Assembly (NCBI GenBank): GCA_963971305.1
Contig: OZ020305.1
Location: 15,657,001 to 15,721,000 of the forward strand
From: Arcuatula senhousia
Taxonomy: Eukaryota; Mollusca; Bivalvia; Mytilida; Mytilidae
Direction of reading: 5' to 3'
DNA length: 64,000 nt
Shown here: in pieces, positions 39,352 through 49,900 of the stretch
How the letters are laid out: each line of letters begins with the position of its first letter
Position numbering within the stretch: position 1 is the stretch's first letter
Position numbers and translations under genes: made by a program
Notes under the pieces: generated by a model
What the model saw: only the letters and a program-made list of their open reading frames with translations
Told to the model about the DNA's origin: nothing
Database searches by the model: none

Positions 39352-40654
39352 TTTAATGTATTTAACGATTATGTTAATCATTATGTTAAAAGGTTTATAA
39401 ATATGTTCTTGCATAATGGAAAACTATTGCAGACAAAAAATTACATGTTCAGCTTTAGAAACTTTACAAAATTCCATTAAGTCGAGTTCATCAGACGTTT
39501 TTTAAAGGAATCACATTAAATTGGTTCATATGCAGATAGAGAAAAGTGTTTGCTAAACTTAAATGTTCAACCCTTAGAAGCTGTACAAATGTCGATTTCA
39601 CGGGTTCAACGTTGTCAGATTACCCTTGTTGAGGGTTAAGGCCCTTAGAATTCAAAATGTCTTTGCATTATTGAATGCAAACTAATTGAATCATGGTCAA
39701 AACGTTGTATAATACACCTTTACATTCGTTACAAAAGTCCCAATTTTTATACTAATAGGACGTGTAAAAGTAACATGATACATGTAAGTGCGCTCCGGAG
39801 ATAACTGATAAGATATGGCACTTTTCTTAGATATAAAACTGCTGCAAACAAAGAGAAGTCCTCGCTTACTTTTGTCTTAATCAAGCCCTGATTGTCATAT
39901 GAAAGAAGGTAAAACAAGAGTCTGAATCGCCAACCTGGACATAGTGGTGCTTTCTTTATAGGTCATAACACCTATACATGGAGTCTGACAACTCAGCAAG
40001 CCAAAATAAAATTATTTTTTCGATTTTTAGCATAACATGTTCTATCTGTATAAGTTATGATTCTGTGCCCCCCCCCCAAAAAAAATCCTGCACTATGTTT
40101 ACCTGTAGGAAGGTAAATAATTCCTACACTTGTGTCTATACAATAAACAGGTTGTCGATATTTAACTGTAATACTATAAGTTGTTTTCTATTGGCAAAAA
40201 CATGACCTATAAAGAGGTATCACCCCTACAAGTATAAGGTCGTCTAACTATTTCGTTCCAAGTAATTGTCTATCAGAATTCCGACCAGTACCACCAAACA
40301 GCTAATTGTAGGCTAAACTACAACATTTCATACATTTCATATTTTATTGCAAAATTGGTTGTCATATTTAAAGAGATTTTCAATAACACTAATCGCAATC
40401 TGTATGTTTTTGGTGTATAGTTTTTGGATTATTTGTATACTTTGGTCAACAAAACATGGAGAAAACCCCGGGGGGCTACTTCCTATATAATCAATGGTAT
40501 GAGTGTGCCGCAACATAGGGTCTACTTTTTCAGGCATCAAGTTGTAGAACAGGGTTACAGATTCAGACCAGCTGTTACCATGTTCCGGATCTATTTCACC
40601 TCAAAAAGTTATTCCCATTGTGAATTTCCTCTGAACGGCTATATATACAGTAAA

Positions 40655-41100
40655 ATATAATCGCTAATGCTATAGGGTCGTTCCGAAGGAGCGATTTCAC
40701 ATCTTTTTCAACCAGCGGACGCCCGTACAACAGAGTTTTTATAAATTGAAGTATCTAGGACTCCGTACGGCAACCCCGCCTAGCATATAATGCATGCTTG
40801 AAAAAGATGTGAAATCGCTCCTTCGGAACGACCCTTTAGCATTAGCGATTATACTATACTCAAAAATAGTAGATTCCGGGGTGTGTAATGCATGACGTTT
40901 ATATAAGGACGTTATAGGAACTCCTTTTTTAGGGAGTCATCGTAGCGTCAGGCTATAAGCGGCATGCATTATATTATGCTAGGCGGGGTTGCCGTACGGA
41001 GTCAATTTATAAAAACTCTGTTGTACGGGCGTCCGCTGGTTGAAAAAGATGTGAAATCGCTCCTTCGGAACGACCCTATAGCATTAGCGATTATACTATA
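40655..41100. repeat. Inverted repeat, arms about 145 bp, with a third half-arm
   Basis: 40655-40797 (TATAATCGCTAATGC... to ATAATGCATGC) is inverted at 40961-41100. A third, inverted copy of only the outer 60 bp (GATGTGAAATCGCTCC, GGAACGACCC, GCATTAGCGATTATA) follows directly at 40798-40857. This gives two alternative hairpins. Confidence 0.8.
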
Positions 41101-41360
41101 TTATATTCTCATGTAAAAATCTTTATTGTGATTCGCTAAGAGGTGGTCATGTGGCATGTGATATTTCGCTGGGTCAACTGGTAATCGTTGGGTCGCATGG
41201 TAAGGTCACCCTCTCGTGAGATTTTGCACGTGAGGTCCATGTTTGTTTTTCAACATTGTATGGGCTGGGGTTTTTCTAATGGAAAAGGGTTATAATATGT
41301 CCGAAATATGTTTCAAAAAATAATATTGAATAGTTTCATTAAAATATTCGATATAATATA

Positions 41361-41504
41361 ACAGTTATCACCCTAGATGATATGTGACCCGGTGGTTTCT
41401 TTCCCCTCAAAAAGTAAGGTCACCCGAGGGGCAAGCCCTCGGGTGACCTTACTTCCTCGGGGAAAGAAACCACCGGGTCACACACCAACTAGGGTGATAA
41501 TTGT
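41361..41504. mobile_element. Hairpin MITE with TTATCACCCTAG termini
   Basis: The termini are ACAGTTATCACCCTAG and CTAGGGTGATAATTGT. The arm GTGACCCGGTGGTTTCTTTC pairs with its inverse at 41463-41482. The loop is AAG between GGTCACCCGAGGGGC and its partner. Confidence 0.82.
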
Positions 41505-41665
41505 ATAATACTCAAAAATAGAAGATTCCGGGGTGTGATCAATGCATGACGTTTATAAGGACGTTATAGGAACTCCTTTCTCAGGGAGTCACTGTAGCGT
41601 CACGCTATAAGCTGCATGCATTATATGCTATACAGTAAAATATATAAAAAGCATTTTGATATTGT

Positions 41666-41776
41666 CATAACAGGGTATGATATAAAATGACGGCTGGCAT
41701 AACAGGGTATGATATAAAATGTCGGCTGGCATAACAGGGTATGATATAAAATGCCGGCTGGCATAACAGGGTATGT
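41666..41776 (+). repeat. 32-bp tandem repeat, about 3.5 copies
   Basis: CATAACAGGGTATG starts at 41666, 41698, 41730 and 41762. Units differ at a single base before CGGCTGG. The element right end follows after a poly-C run. Confidence 0.88.
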
Positions 41777-42289
41777 TTTTCGCAAATTTTTTGATATTAA
41801 CAGGGTCCAGTTCAGAACAGACCAACGGCACAGGTATACCCTAAATTATAGGCAGTAGCCCCCCCCCCCCCCGGGAGAAAACTACATATAAGCTTTAAAT
41901 TAAATTAAACCTGTTCTCTTCCTGGTCGACAACAGCGACAGTAGTAAGGTGTATATCTGCACAGTAAATACATTTGAGGCATTTTGTATCGTTTTCAAGC
42001 CAAATTTAGACAACACGAATCAATGTTTAGCAATGTATATGTATTTTTGATAAACTTGTTGTTATTGCAAAACGGGTTGTTACAAAACAACGCGTTTTTA
42101 CTGCAAAACGGTTTCAGGGCTGGATTTGAATTATATGCATTTATATAGACCATGCAGAACCGCGAGCCGCGCCTACTTGCCTCGTTGAAGGCTGCTGGCG
42201 GTTGTCCAATGTGGTTTTTGTCTCGCCTGCGAAGCAGAGCGGGACATAAGTGTTACTTGAAAATGCTGTTCATAAATGTCAATTTATAA

Positions 42290-45200
42290 TTGAAAATGCA
42301 ACAAAAAAGGTACTTCCATTCAAAGTTTCAAAAAGGAAGAAAACGAATAAAAATTTCTTTGAAAAGGACCTACAAAAAAAGAGAAAGATTTTAATTGATT
42401 AAGGTAAATTACTCTCAAAATTTCCACAGGATCCAATTATAAAAGGTTCATATTTTAAATGCTATAGAGAATACATGCAATAAACTAAGAAAAATAAAGA
42501 AAAGAGAGTTTAAACAAAAGATACTTAATTGATAGATTGGACAATCTAATGACAAATAACCCTAAGGAATATTGGGCTTTAGTTAAATCATTAAAAGAAG
42601 ACACTAATTCAGATAAACCAGAATGTGCCATTGATACAAATGTTTGGTACAAGTATTTTAACTCATTGAATCAGACCCCTGATAAGTTTTCATCAAGACA
42701 AGAAGAAATTCGTTCAATGGTCAGTACATTAGAGAAAACACAAACCTTCTGAGAACTTGATTATAGAATTGATAATAAAGAAATTTTACAATGTATAAAA
42801 AGCCTTAAAACAGGAAAGGCTGCTGGCCTAGATGGGTTGCCAAATGAAATTTTAAAATGTGGAGGTAGTATTTTAACTCCAATACTTAATAAATTATTCA
42901 ACCTAATATTCTCCTCAGGGTATTACCCTGCCAAATGGTCCACTGTATACATTTGTCCCATTTACAAGTCGGACGATCCAAAGAAACCTGAAAATTACAG
43001 GGGCATAGCTATTAATAATTGCATTGGAAAAGTGTTTAATTCTATTTTAAATAAAAGACTAGATAAATACATTGAAGCAAACAATATTTTTCATCCATCA
43101 CAGATTGGCTTCTGCAGTAAACGCAGGACATCAGACCACATGTTTGTTTTAAAAACCATTATTGACAAGTATACAAATTGCAAATTAAAGGTGATAGACT
43201 GTATGCATGCTTTGTCGACTTCCGTAAAGCGTTTGATAAGGTTGTACATGCCGGTATTCAATTTAAACTACTAAAAAATAACATTTCTGGGAAATTCTAT
43301 TCAATCTTAATAGATATGTACTCAAAATCAGACCTTTGTGTTAAGATAGACAGTATTTTGACTCCAAAGTTCAGCTCTGATATAGGAGTCAGACAGGGTG
43401 ATGTTCTGAGACCTAGTTTGTTTAAAATGTTTATAAATGATTTACCAATGCTATTTGAAAACTGCCAAGATGCTGTAAATGTAAATAATAGAAGATGTGA
43501 CTGTCTGATGTATGCAGATGACATTGTTATTTTATCAAATTCCAAAAAAGGTCTTCAATCAAGATTAGATAAATTGTCATATTTCTGTACACAATGGTGT
43601 ATGGAAGTTAATTTAAGTAAAACAAAAAGTTCTTATATTTAACAAGAGTGGCAAACATATAAAAGAAAGGTTTCTTTTTAATAAAGATGAAATTGAATGT
43701 GTCAATAGCTACAAATATCTTGGTATACCCTTTTCTGCCAGTGGCCTTTTCAATGTTGCAAAGGAAGAACTTTACAAAAAATCACTTAAGGCAATTTTTA
43801 AATTTCAAAGATCATTATCCTCAAGTAATCCAAGTGTCTTGACATCTCTCCATTTGTATGACCACACCATAAAACCTATTAGTATGTATGGTTGTGAAGT
43901 TACTGGTATGTTTAAGACCAACACTGTTACATGTAGCAGAGAAGGCGATTTCCTTCTGCAGTTGAACTATTTGAATAACTATTTAGACAGATCCCATATA
44001 AAATATTTAAAATATATTCTTGGGGTAAACAAAAAAGCCACCAACTTAGCTGTAATGGCTGAGGTAGGAAGATATCCTCTGTTCTTCTCTATAGTTGGTA
44101 GAGGACATCCTAAAGATCAAATGTACAAAGTTTGAAAGCAATCCAGTCACAAAGCGGGCACGAAGTGTCCGCTCGAGCGGAGAGCTCTACGGTATTTGTT
44201 TCCGCGAGAAATTTGCTAATGCTGATTTAGATTTTTTATGGTCCGGAAAGGGTTATTATTTTTACAGGGCCGGAGTGAATGTTAAAATAATTTATAAGAA
44301 AAGAAAAAATGCTTAAAAAATAATAAATTGCGCTTTTTACAAGAAAATGATATTCTTAAAATAATAAATACACATAAGCTGCTCGTTTCGTCTTGGTTAT
44401 ATGCACGTACGAAACTAACGTGTCTCGAAGCTTAATCGCCCCATACCATTTCGCCCCAAAATAAGCAAATGGAAATATTGGAAATTAAATGATATTCAAA
44501 GGAAAAGATAACAAATAAAACAGAACAAAACGTAGTCACTTTCAGCTGTGCTCGCATTTAGGCAAAGCCTACTCCATATTAACTTTAATCAAATATTGGT
44601 TTAGACTTGAAGAATTAAATGAGGGACTACTATATGATGCATATATATGCAACAAAACCATGTATCAAAATCACACCGATTGTTGGTATACCTCTATTGT
44701 TTATATTCTAGAGAAATTAGGTGTACAATCACATAATGTTAAATATACTACTCTAATTTACACTGTTAAAAGGAAACTTTGTGATAGTTACATCAATTTT
44801 TGGAACAAGAAAAGATCATCCATCTCACAAACTAAATTAGATACATATTTTAAATTTAAAGTAAACTACTTCTTTGAGACCTACCTTGATTTTGATTGAA
44901 AATTTTAACATTAGACGCACAATCTGTTAACTTAGAACTACAAATCGAGAGAAAAAGATATGATAAGAATAAAACAGAGAGGTCTGAAAGAAAGTGCTTA
45001 AATTGTTCACTAGATAAAGTAGAAGATGAAATTCATTTTCTAGTTGAATGCCCAAAATATAAAGAGGAGAGGGATATTTTATTTAAAGATATTTCCGCAA
45101 TGTGTCCAAATTTTATTAATCTCTCTACTGATGATAAATTTTTATGGTTAACTAGCAATGAAGATTTGCTTATATTAAAGAACTTGGGTAAATTTATAAT

Positions 45201-45451
45201 TAAAGGGTTTGAATTAAGACAAAACTGATCAACTGCTGAGGGAAATACCACCATTATTGTTCCACACATTTTACACTGTATATATATGTTCATAAGTTTT
45301 TGTACAGGCTCTGATTCTGTGACAACAAATTAAAGAACACCATTATTGTTGTAATGTCTTTGTACATGTTGTATTTTTATTGTTAGATCAATGTAACCTT
45401 TGCCCAGAAATGGGCCCAGTCACTGGTTAATAAAATTATTCTTATTCTTAT
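42290..45451 (+). pseudogene. Decayed L2/CR1-type LINE (reverse transcriptase remnant)
   Basis: A 5'-truncated non-LTR retrotransposon. Recognisable parts are the connector before the reverse transcriptase (YWALVKSLK), GLDGLPNEILKCGG, YRGIAINNCIGKVFN, the motif A region FVDFRKAFDKVV (frame-shifted), GVRQGDVLRPSLF, YADDIVIL (43509 on), and a C-terminal zinc knuckle with DEIHFLVECPKY. There is an early TGA at 42750, frameshifts near 43190 and 43640, and a foreign insert at about 44100-44585. The 3' end AATAAAATTATTCTTATTC matches the tail of the intact LINE downstream, so both are mobilised by the same kind of 3' end. Not active. Confidence 0.85.
44100..44585. other. Unclassified insert in the LINE remnant
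   Basis: The LINE frame stops at FFSIVG (44094) and resumes as IKYWFRLEELNEG (44595). The intervening 480 bp has GGGCACGAAGTGTCC, CTCGAGCGGAGAGC and GAAACTAACGTG but no protein or family that I recognise. Confidence 0.5.
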
Positions 45452-45774
45452 ACTTTAATGGCGGCAGGGGCGTTAACTTTTCGGGTAATGTTTTGGAAGC
45501 AGAACTATAGGTCCTAGGTTGATGAAACTTGGTATGCATATGCCCAAGTAGAAGCTTAGCACAGTTGCATCCCCATCTTTTGACCTTGACCTTGATTTTC
45601 CGGTTGAGTGACTTTGACGATTTTGAATACATATAATACGGCAAGGGTAAGGTTTTGCGAGCACCTCCATATCTCAAGAACTATAAGTCCTAGGTTGATG
45701 AAACTTGATATGCATATCCCCCGGCAGGCGAGACATACTTTAGTGTTAACTCTTGTTCTGATTTGCCGCATGAT

Positions 45775-46213
45775 TGTGGACTGTATCGCGTACACTTATT
45801 CCACATCTCATTATTTTCTATTGCAACTAAACCTCTTTCAATTCTGTTGACTTCAATACTTACGGCAATAAAATCCGGCCTCCAAAAATATTTCGATTGT
45901 TGTTATTCTAGAAATGGTGTCGATCAAATGTGGATCCTGAAGAATTCGAAAGAACTATTGGAGATTCTTAACTCAAAATCAGTTTCATCTTACAACAGCA
46001 TCAAAACTTTCGATTTCTCCACTCTTTACACTTCCATTCCTCATGAACAACTCAAATCACGAATGGCACAGCTGATTAAATGCAGCTTTTTCAAAAAGAA
46101 TGGAAAACGCAGGTACAAATATTTGGTAGTCGATTACAGCAAGACTTACTTTGTCATCAATGAGTCTAAGAAAAAGAACAAATATACAGAAGACCAAATA
46201 GTCGACATGCTAG
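45775..46213 (+). pseudogene. Penelope-like reverse transcriptase fragment
   Basis: The frame reads TKPLSILLTSILTAIKSGLQ, then QMWILKNSKELLE and the motif FDFSTLYTSIPHEQL, which is reverse transcriptase motif A of Penelope-type elements, followed by KRRYKYLVVDYSKTYFV. These strings are typical of mollusc Penelope-like enzymes. The fragment stops before motifs B and C (catalytic Asp pair). The open frame to 46308 continues only by chance into other sequence. It is not functional as it stands. Confidence 0.8.
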
Positions 46214-46434
46214 TAGTAATGTGTGCCACTCTAGAACACTTTGACCTCGATGACCCCGAGTTCATTCCCATAGGCTCCATGTTAAATCGTTGCTATTTTT
46301 GGTACTGAAATACCCACCCAAGATCTCTAGCAGTAAAGTCGTGTGCAGTCATGCGGAACGGCGACTCGTCCCTTTCTTTCGCCCCTTTTTAGTTCGTCAC
46401 CAGTTTCTATTTAGTATTATTATCTATTATCTTT
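46214..46434. other. Putative outer end of the left palindrome arm
   Basis: It begins AGTAGTAATGTG directly where Penelope similarity ends. No gene is recognised. A minus-strand frame from about 46281 (MEPMGMNSGSSR) could be an exon, but nothing supports it. Confidence 0.35.
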
Positions 46435-46486
46435 TACCCTAGCCCTAGCCCTAAACCTTACCCTAGCCCTAACCCTAATCCTAACC
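46435..46486 (+). repeat. Degenerate telomere-like CCCTAA array
   Basis: About eight units of CCCTAA or CCCTAG with variants (ACCCTAGCCCTAG, CCTTACCCTAG, CCTAATCCTAACC). The mollusc telomere repeat is TTAGGG, so this is an interstitial telomere-like tract. It lies between the polymerase 3' end and the outer edge of the element. Confidence 0.75.
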
Positions 46487-46559
46487 ATTTGTTTTGTTAG
46501 TGTCGCCCTGTATGGACTCCTGTGTTGTAATACTCTTGTATGGATTATTTGTTGTTGTA

Positions 46560-46770
46560 TAGTTTTATCCTTGTTTTCTTTCTTCCTCCTCCTCCACCTC
46601 CTCCTCTTCCTCCTCTTTTCCCTCATTTCCCTCCTCCCCCCTCCTCATTTCCTCATTTCCCCCTCATTTTCCCTCATTTTTTCCTCATTTCCCTTCTCAT
46701 TTTCCCTCATTTTCCTCATTTCCCTCCTCATTTTCCTCATTTCCCTCCTCATTTTCTCTTGTTTTTTTCG
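46560..46770 (+). repeat. Pyrimidine tract (CCTCATTTTCC repeats)
   Basis: Almost pure C/T on the + strand, with repeated CCTCATTTCCCTCC and CTCATTTTCC. Open frames across it on both strands are low-complexity artefacts. On the polymerase strand it is a purine tract 200 bp after the stop codon. Confidence 0.85.
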
Positions 46771-46928
46771 TCTTTTGAGCTTCTTTTGTTCATGTATGGC
46801 TTAACTCTAATTGGTTCTTCTTTTCGTTTTTTTTCCGCTCTTTATGGGCTCTTTTTTTTTGTCTATGTTATTGTATCGATACCTCTTTCCTTTAAGTTTT
46901 CAATAAAAACTCAAAATCGGGTACAACT

Positions 46929-46952
46929 TTTATTAACATTCTATGTTTTATT
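46929..46952 (-). terminator. Poly(A) signals of the left polymerase gene
   Basis: AATAAA on the minus strand at 46947-46952 and 46929-46934, 20-45 bases after the TAA stop at 46972. Confidence 0.6.
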
Positions 46953-46971
46953 TACATTCTATTTTACAAAT

Positions 46972-49900
46972 TTAATATCCATAGGGTCTGGTGGTTAAAT
47001 CGTTCATAATCACTCTTTTGTCAAATACAATTCGATAGTCTTTCTTTTGTGAAACGGTTAACAGTTTTTGATTGCTTCTTTGGATCTTATATTCGTCTCT
47101 CACTGTCCTGATATCGCTTCTGTTGATGGTGACCATCTCCTTGATGGTGTCAAAGTTGATGTCTAAAGCATTCTTATAGTTCAATGTTATTCCACGAACT
47201 TTACACATAGTTCTGTTTCCTCCTCTCTCTGGAACGGCTAGTTTATACGCATAGTTTTTTGGTCCTCCCGTGACAAACTGTGTGATGGTGTTTCCTGGAA
47301 CTTCGTCCGTCAAATCTCCCAAGTAGTCCCCTAGTTCTGGTTTCCATTGTCCAGGTTTCGAGGTAAATACAATAGAGTCGGTATCACAGTACAATGTTCT
47401 TGGTCCCAAATTCTCCAGATAAGAATACAGTTTAAGTCTGGCCTGTGCTGTAGTGTAGACGGCGATGACGACATTCTTTTTCTTTTGAGTTTCAACGAAT
47501 TCTTCTTTATATTTCCATCGTAATTCCACCATTTCATCGTTAACAAACTGCATCCCGGTGACTTCAATTTTATCGCTGGTTAACATGTCAAAGTATTTCT
47601 TTTGTTCTGTAATGTAAGTGGTCTGTTGCATGTTGTTTCTTTGCCCAAATTTGCCCCAAAAGCTGTTCAACATCAGTTTGGCTAAAGACCTGATGCCGAG
47701 GTTCTTTTCTACTTTGTTATAGTCTAACTGTATCCCTTCCTTTTCCTCGTAGTCCTTGATGTATTGCCGTTTAGCCTCTTCAGATTGACACCATTCTGGC
47801 CAGCCACTAGCTTCTTGTTTCATTTTCAAGAAGGTATTGATGTAGTCGGTGAAGAGTCCTCCAGATTTCCGTTCGGGATCGTACTGTTCTACGTCTTCGA
47901 AATGCCATACTTCGTACATGTTGATGATGGAATACCCCTTTACCAATGCTTTCTTCAGTTCGTCGGTTACCCAAGTTCCCGTTATAGCTCTATCTTTTTC
48001 AGTATGGTTACAAGTCTCCTGCTGGTAGGATTCGGTACAGGTACGACAGAGTGGGAACATCAGTTTGTTGTTTATTCTGACTGGTAAGACGGGAATGTAT
48101 AGGTTTCTGGGTGGTAGAACTTTACATTTCACCAAGCCTTCGTACTCGTGGATGTCACCAAAGTTTTCTGTGATGATGATGGGATGTCCTTTGGGTACTT
48201 TTCCGGTTTTGTTGACAAACGGATAGAGCGATGTGACATCATAGTAGTTGATACTGTTTTCTTCCGCCTCTTTGTATAGAGTGAGGGCCTCTGTTCTTCC
48301 ACCATAAAAGGCTTCTCGTGGTTCTAAAGCTGGGACCATCTCTAGGGAATTGACAAAGTCGCTCATGGTTGTATCAGTTTTCAACTCCCTCTCAAAGTCA
48401 CATTCCCATTTCTCTACGTAAGTGTACCCTTCTTGCTGCAGATAGGTCTTTTTCTCTTGGGTCCTTTGATGTAGATCGTACATGGACATGTTATTGACCG
48501 TATTGATGGTCTCTTTTGAGTAACATCTTGGGCATCCATGCCAGTAACAGCCGTGAAATTCATACACAGTTCCATCATGGTATCCGTCTACTCTGTAGGG
48601 ACCGATCTGTTTTTCTCCTTCGTTCTCTGCGTGTTGGATCTGTATGTCTTTTATTGCGGATACGTATTTTAACCATTTCATGGCTTTGATAGAGTGCTTG
48701 TGTTCTGGTCGATAGCCTTGCGCTGGGATGAGGCCAATGGTATTCCACCGTAGAAACTTGGATCGAAAGACCAGGTTGCAGGCAGAGGCAATGGTGATAC
48801 TGTTTTGGAAGGGGTCGATTGGAGTACCCTCTAAAGTGTCCATGAACAGTTGTCTAAAGGTTAAACAGGCTTTTCTCAGTATGTCTACGTCTGTGATGCA
48901 GTACTTTAAGAGTTCTTCTTGGACATCAAATGGGTCGTTCCTGTGATCTTCATACCATTTCATGAATGTTATTCGGTCTTCCGCTTTCATTCCATCAGGG
49001 TTGTAGTAACGAATCTCTGGAAGAGTTTCTAATCGGGTGTTCTGGTTTTCCTTTCTATTAAAAAGGTGTGGGAAGTATCCTTTGTGGAGTTCGTCGAATC
49101 CAAACATTTTCGGGAGGTTGGTTAAGGCAGTGGGTAGAAAGTTGAGAGAATCTATCATCCGTATGCTGCAGCGTGGAATAGTAACTGCCATGTTCTTGGC
49201 GCCGTTGGGGATTATCTTGGGTTGAATTCCATGATGAAACAGGTATTGTAGAACGGGGAAAGAGTCGTATCCTTTAAAGTTGTGGCAAATAACGGTGGAG
49301 TTGTTGTTGTTTCCGGAAAATAACCAGTTGCAAAAGTCGTTGTTGGCGTTGTGTCCCCTAAAAATGAGTTGATTCTGTCCACAGATCTTGCAGATACTCT
49401 CTTTAGTTACTTCCTCCTCCATGCATACGGTGCACACCTTATGGACCACGCATAAGTTAGGTCGGTGTTCCATGGCTCCGCAGGTACTGGCTTTGCAATG
49501 GAAACAAGTTCCATTAGAATCCGGTTGGTATCCCGTATCGCACTCTACGAGGTCGTCTTGTGTGCATTCAAAATCAAAGAAGATGTAAGTTTGCCCTTCG
49601 GGAGGTTCTTTGATTACTATAGGCATCATGTAACACTGGTGGCTTGGATCGCAGTACTGTTTACAGGATCGACAATACATCTCGTCACACTCATGGTCTG
49701 TTTCCCTTTTCTCCATGTTGACAGCGTGGCCACAGTCTTTACACTTGTAGTACCATTTACATGTTGAGTTGCCCTTCTTTGTCTGTTCCAAATGAAGTTG
49801 GAAGCACTCTTTTCCTCTAAAGTTTCTGTTACATTGGCTACAGTTGATCCAATCGTCTTCACAGGGCTCGTGTATCTTCTTGCAAAGGATGCATGGGTTG

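Larger units (their letters stand above)
40455..41880. mobile_element. Composite foldback element with CCCCGGGG termini
   Basis: The left end AAAACCCCGGGGGGCTACTT and the right end, inverted, share CCCGGGGGG-CTACT-CCTAT. Inside are an inverted repeat of about 145 bp (40655-41100), a hairpin MITE (41361-41504), two direct copies of a 130-bp block (40857 and 41510) and a 32-bp tandem repeat. No protein is encoded. It is related to the element at 4487-6460. Confidence 0.6.
42220..45755 (+). mobile_element. F5 element inserted in the Penelope-like element
   Basis: The head is GTCTCGCCTGCGAAGCAGAG. The tail has GCAGGCGAGACATAC, then GTTAACTCTTG. Internal F5 sequence remains at 42220-42290 and 45452-45755, with two copies of GTCCTAGGTTGATGAAACTT. 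A decayed LINE occupies the middle. The flanks GTGGTTTTT and TTCTGATTTGCCG rejoin to match the empty site at 62830. Confidence 0.75.
42112..46213 (+). mobile_element. Penelope-like element, interrupted, 3' part lost
   Basis: UTR-type sequence (42112-42219, starting GGCTGGATTTGAATTATATG) continues at 45758 with TTGCCGCATGATTGTGGACT and then reverse transcriptase codons to 46213. The gap is filled by an F5 copy. The uninterrupted arrangement is seen in reverse at 62830-62950. The reading frame loses Penelope similarity after DQIVDML at 46213, where the palindromic element seems to begin. Confidence 0.72.

Noticed and set aside
46214..46308. Continuation of the Penelope frame (VVMCATLEHFDLDD and following)
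   Set aside because: Similarity to Penelope stops at 46213; the remaining open codons are unrelated sequence.
46540..46998. Proline/phenylalanine-rich open frame
   Set aside because: It lies over a C/T tract and runs into the 3' end of the polymerase gene on the other strand; low-complexity artefact.
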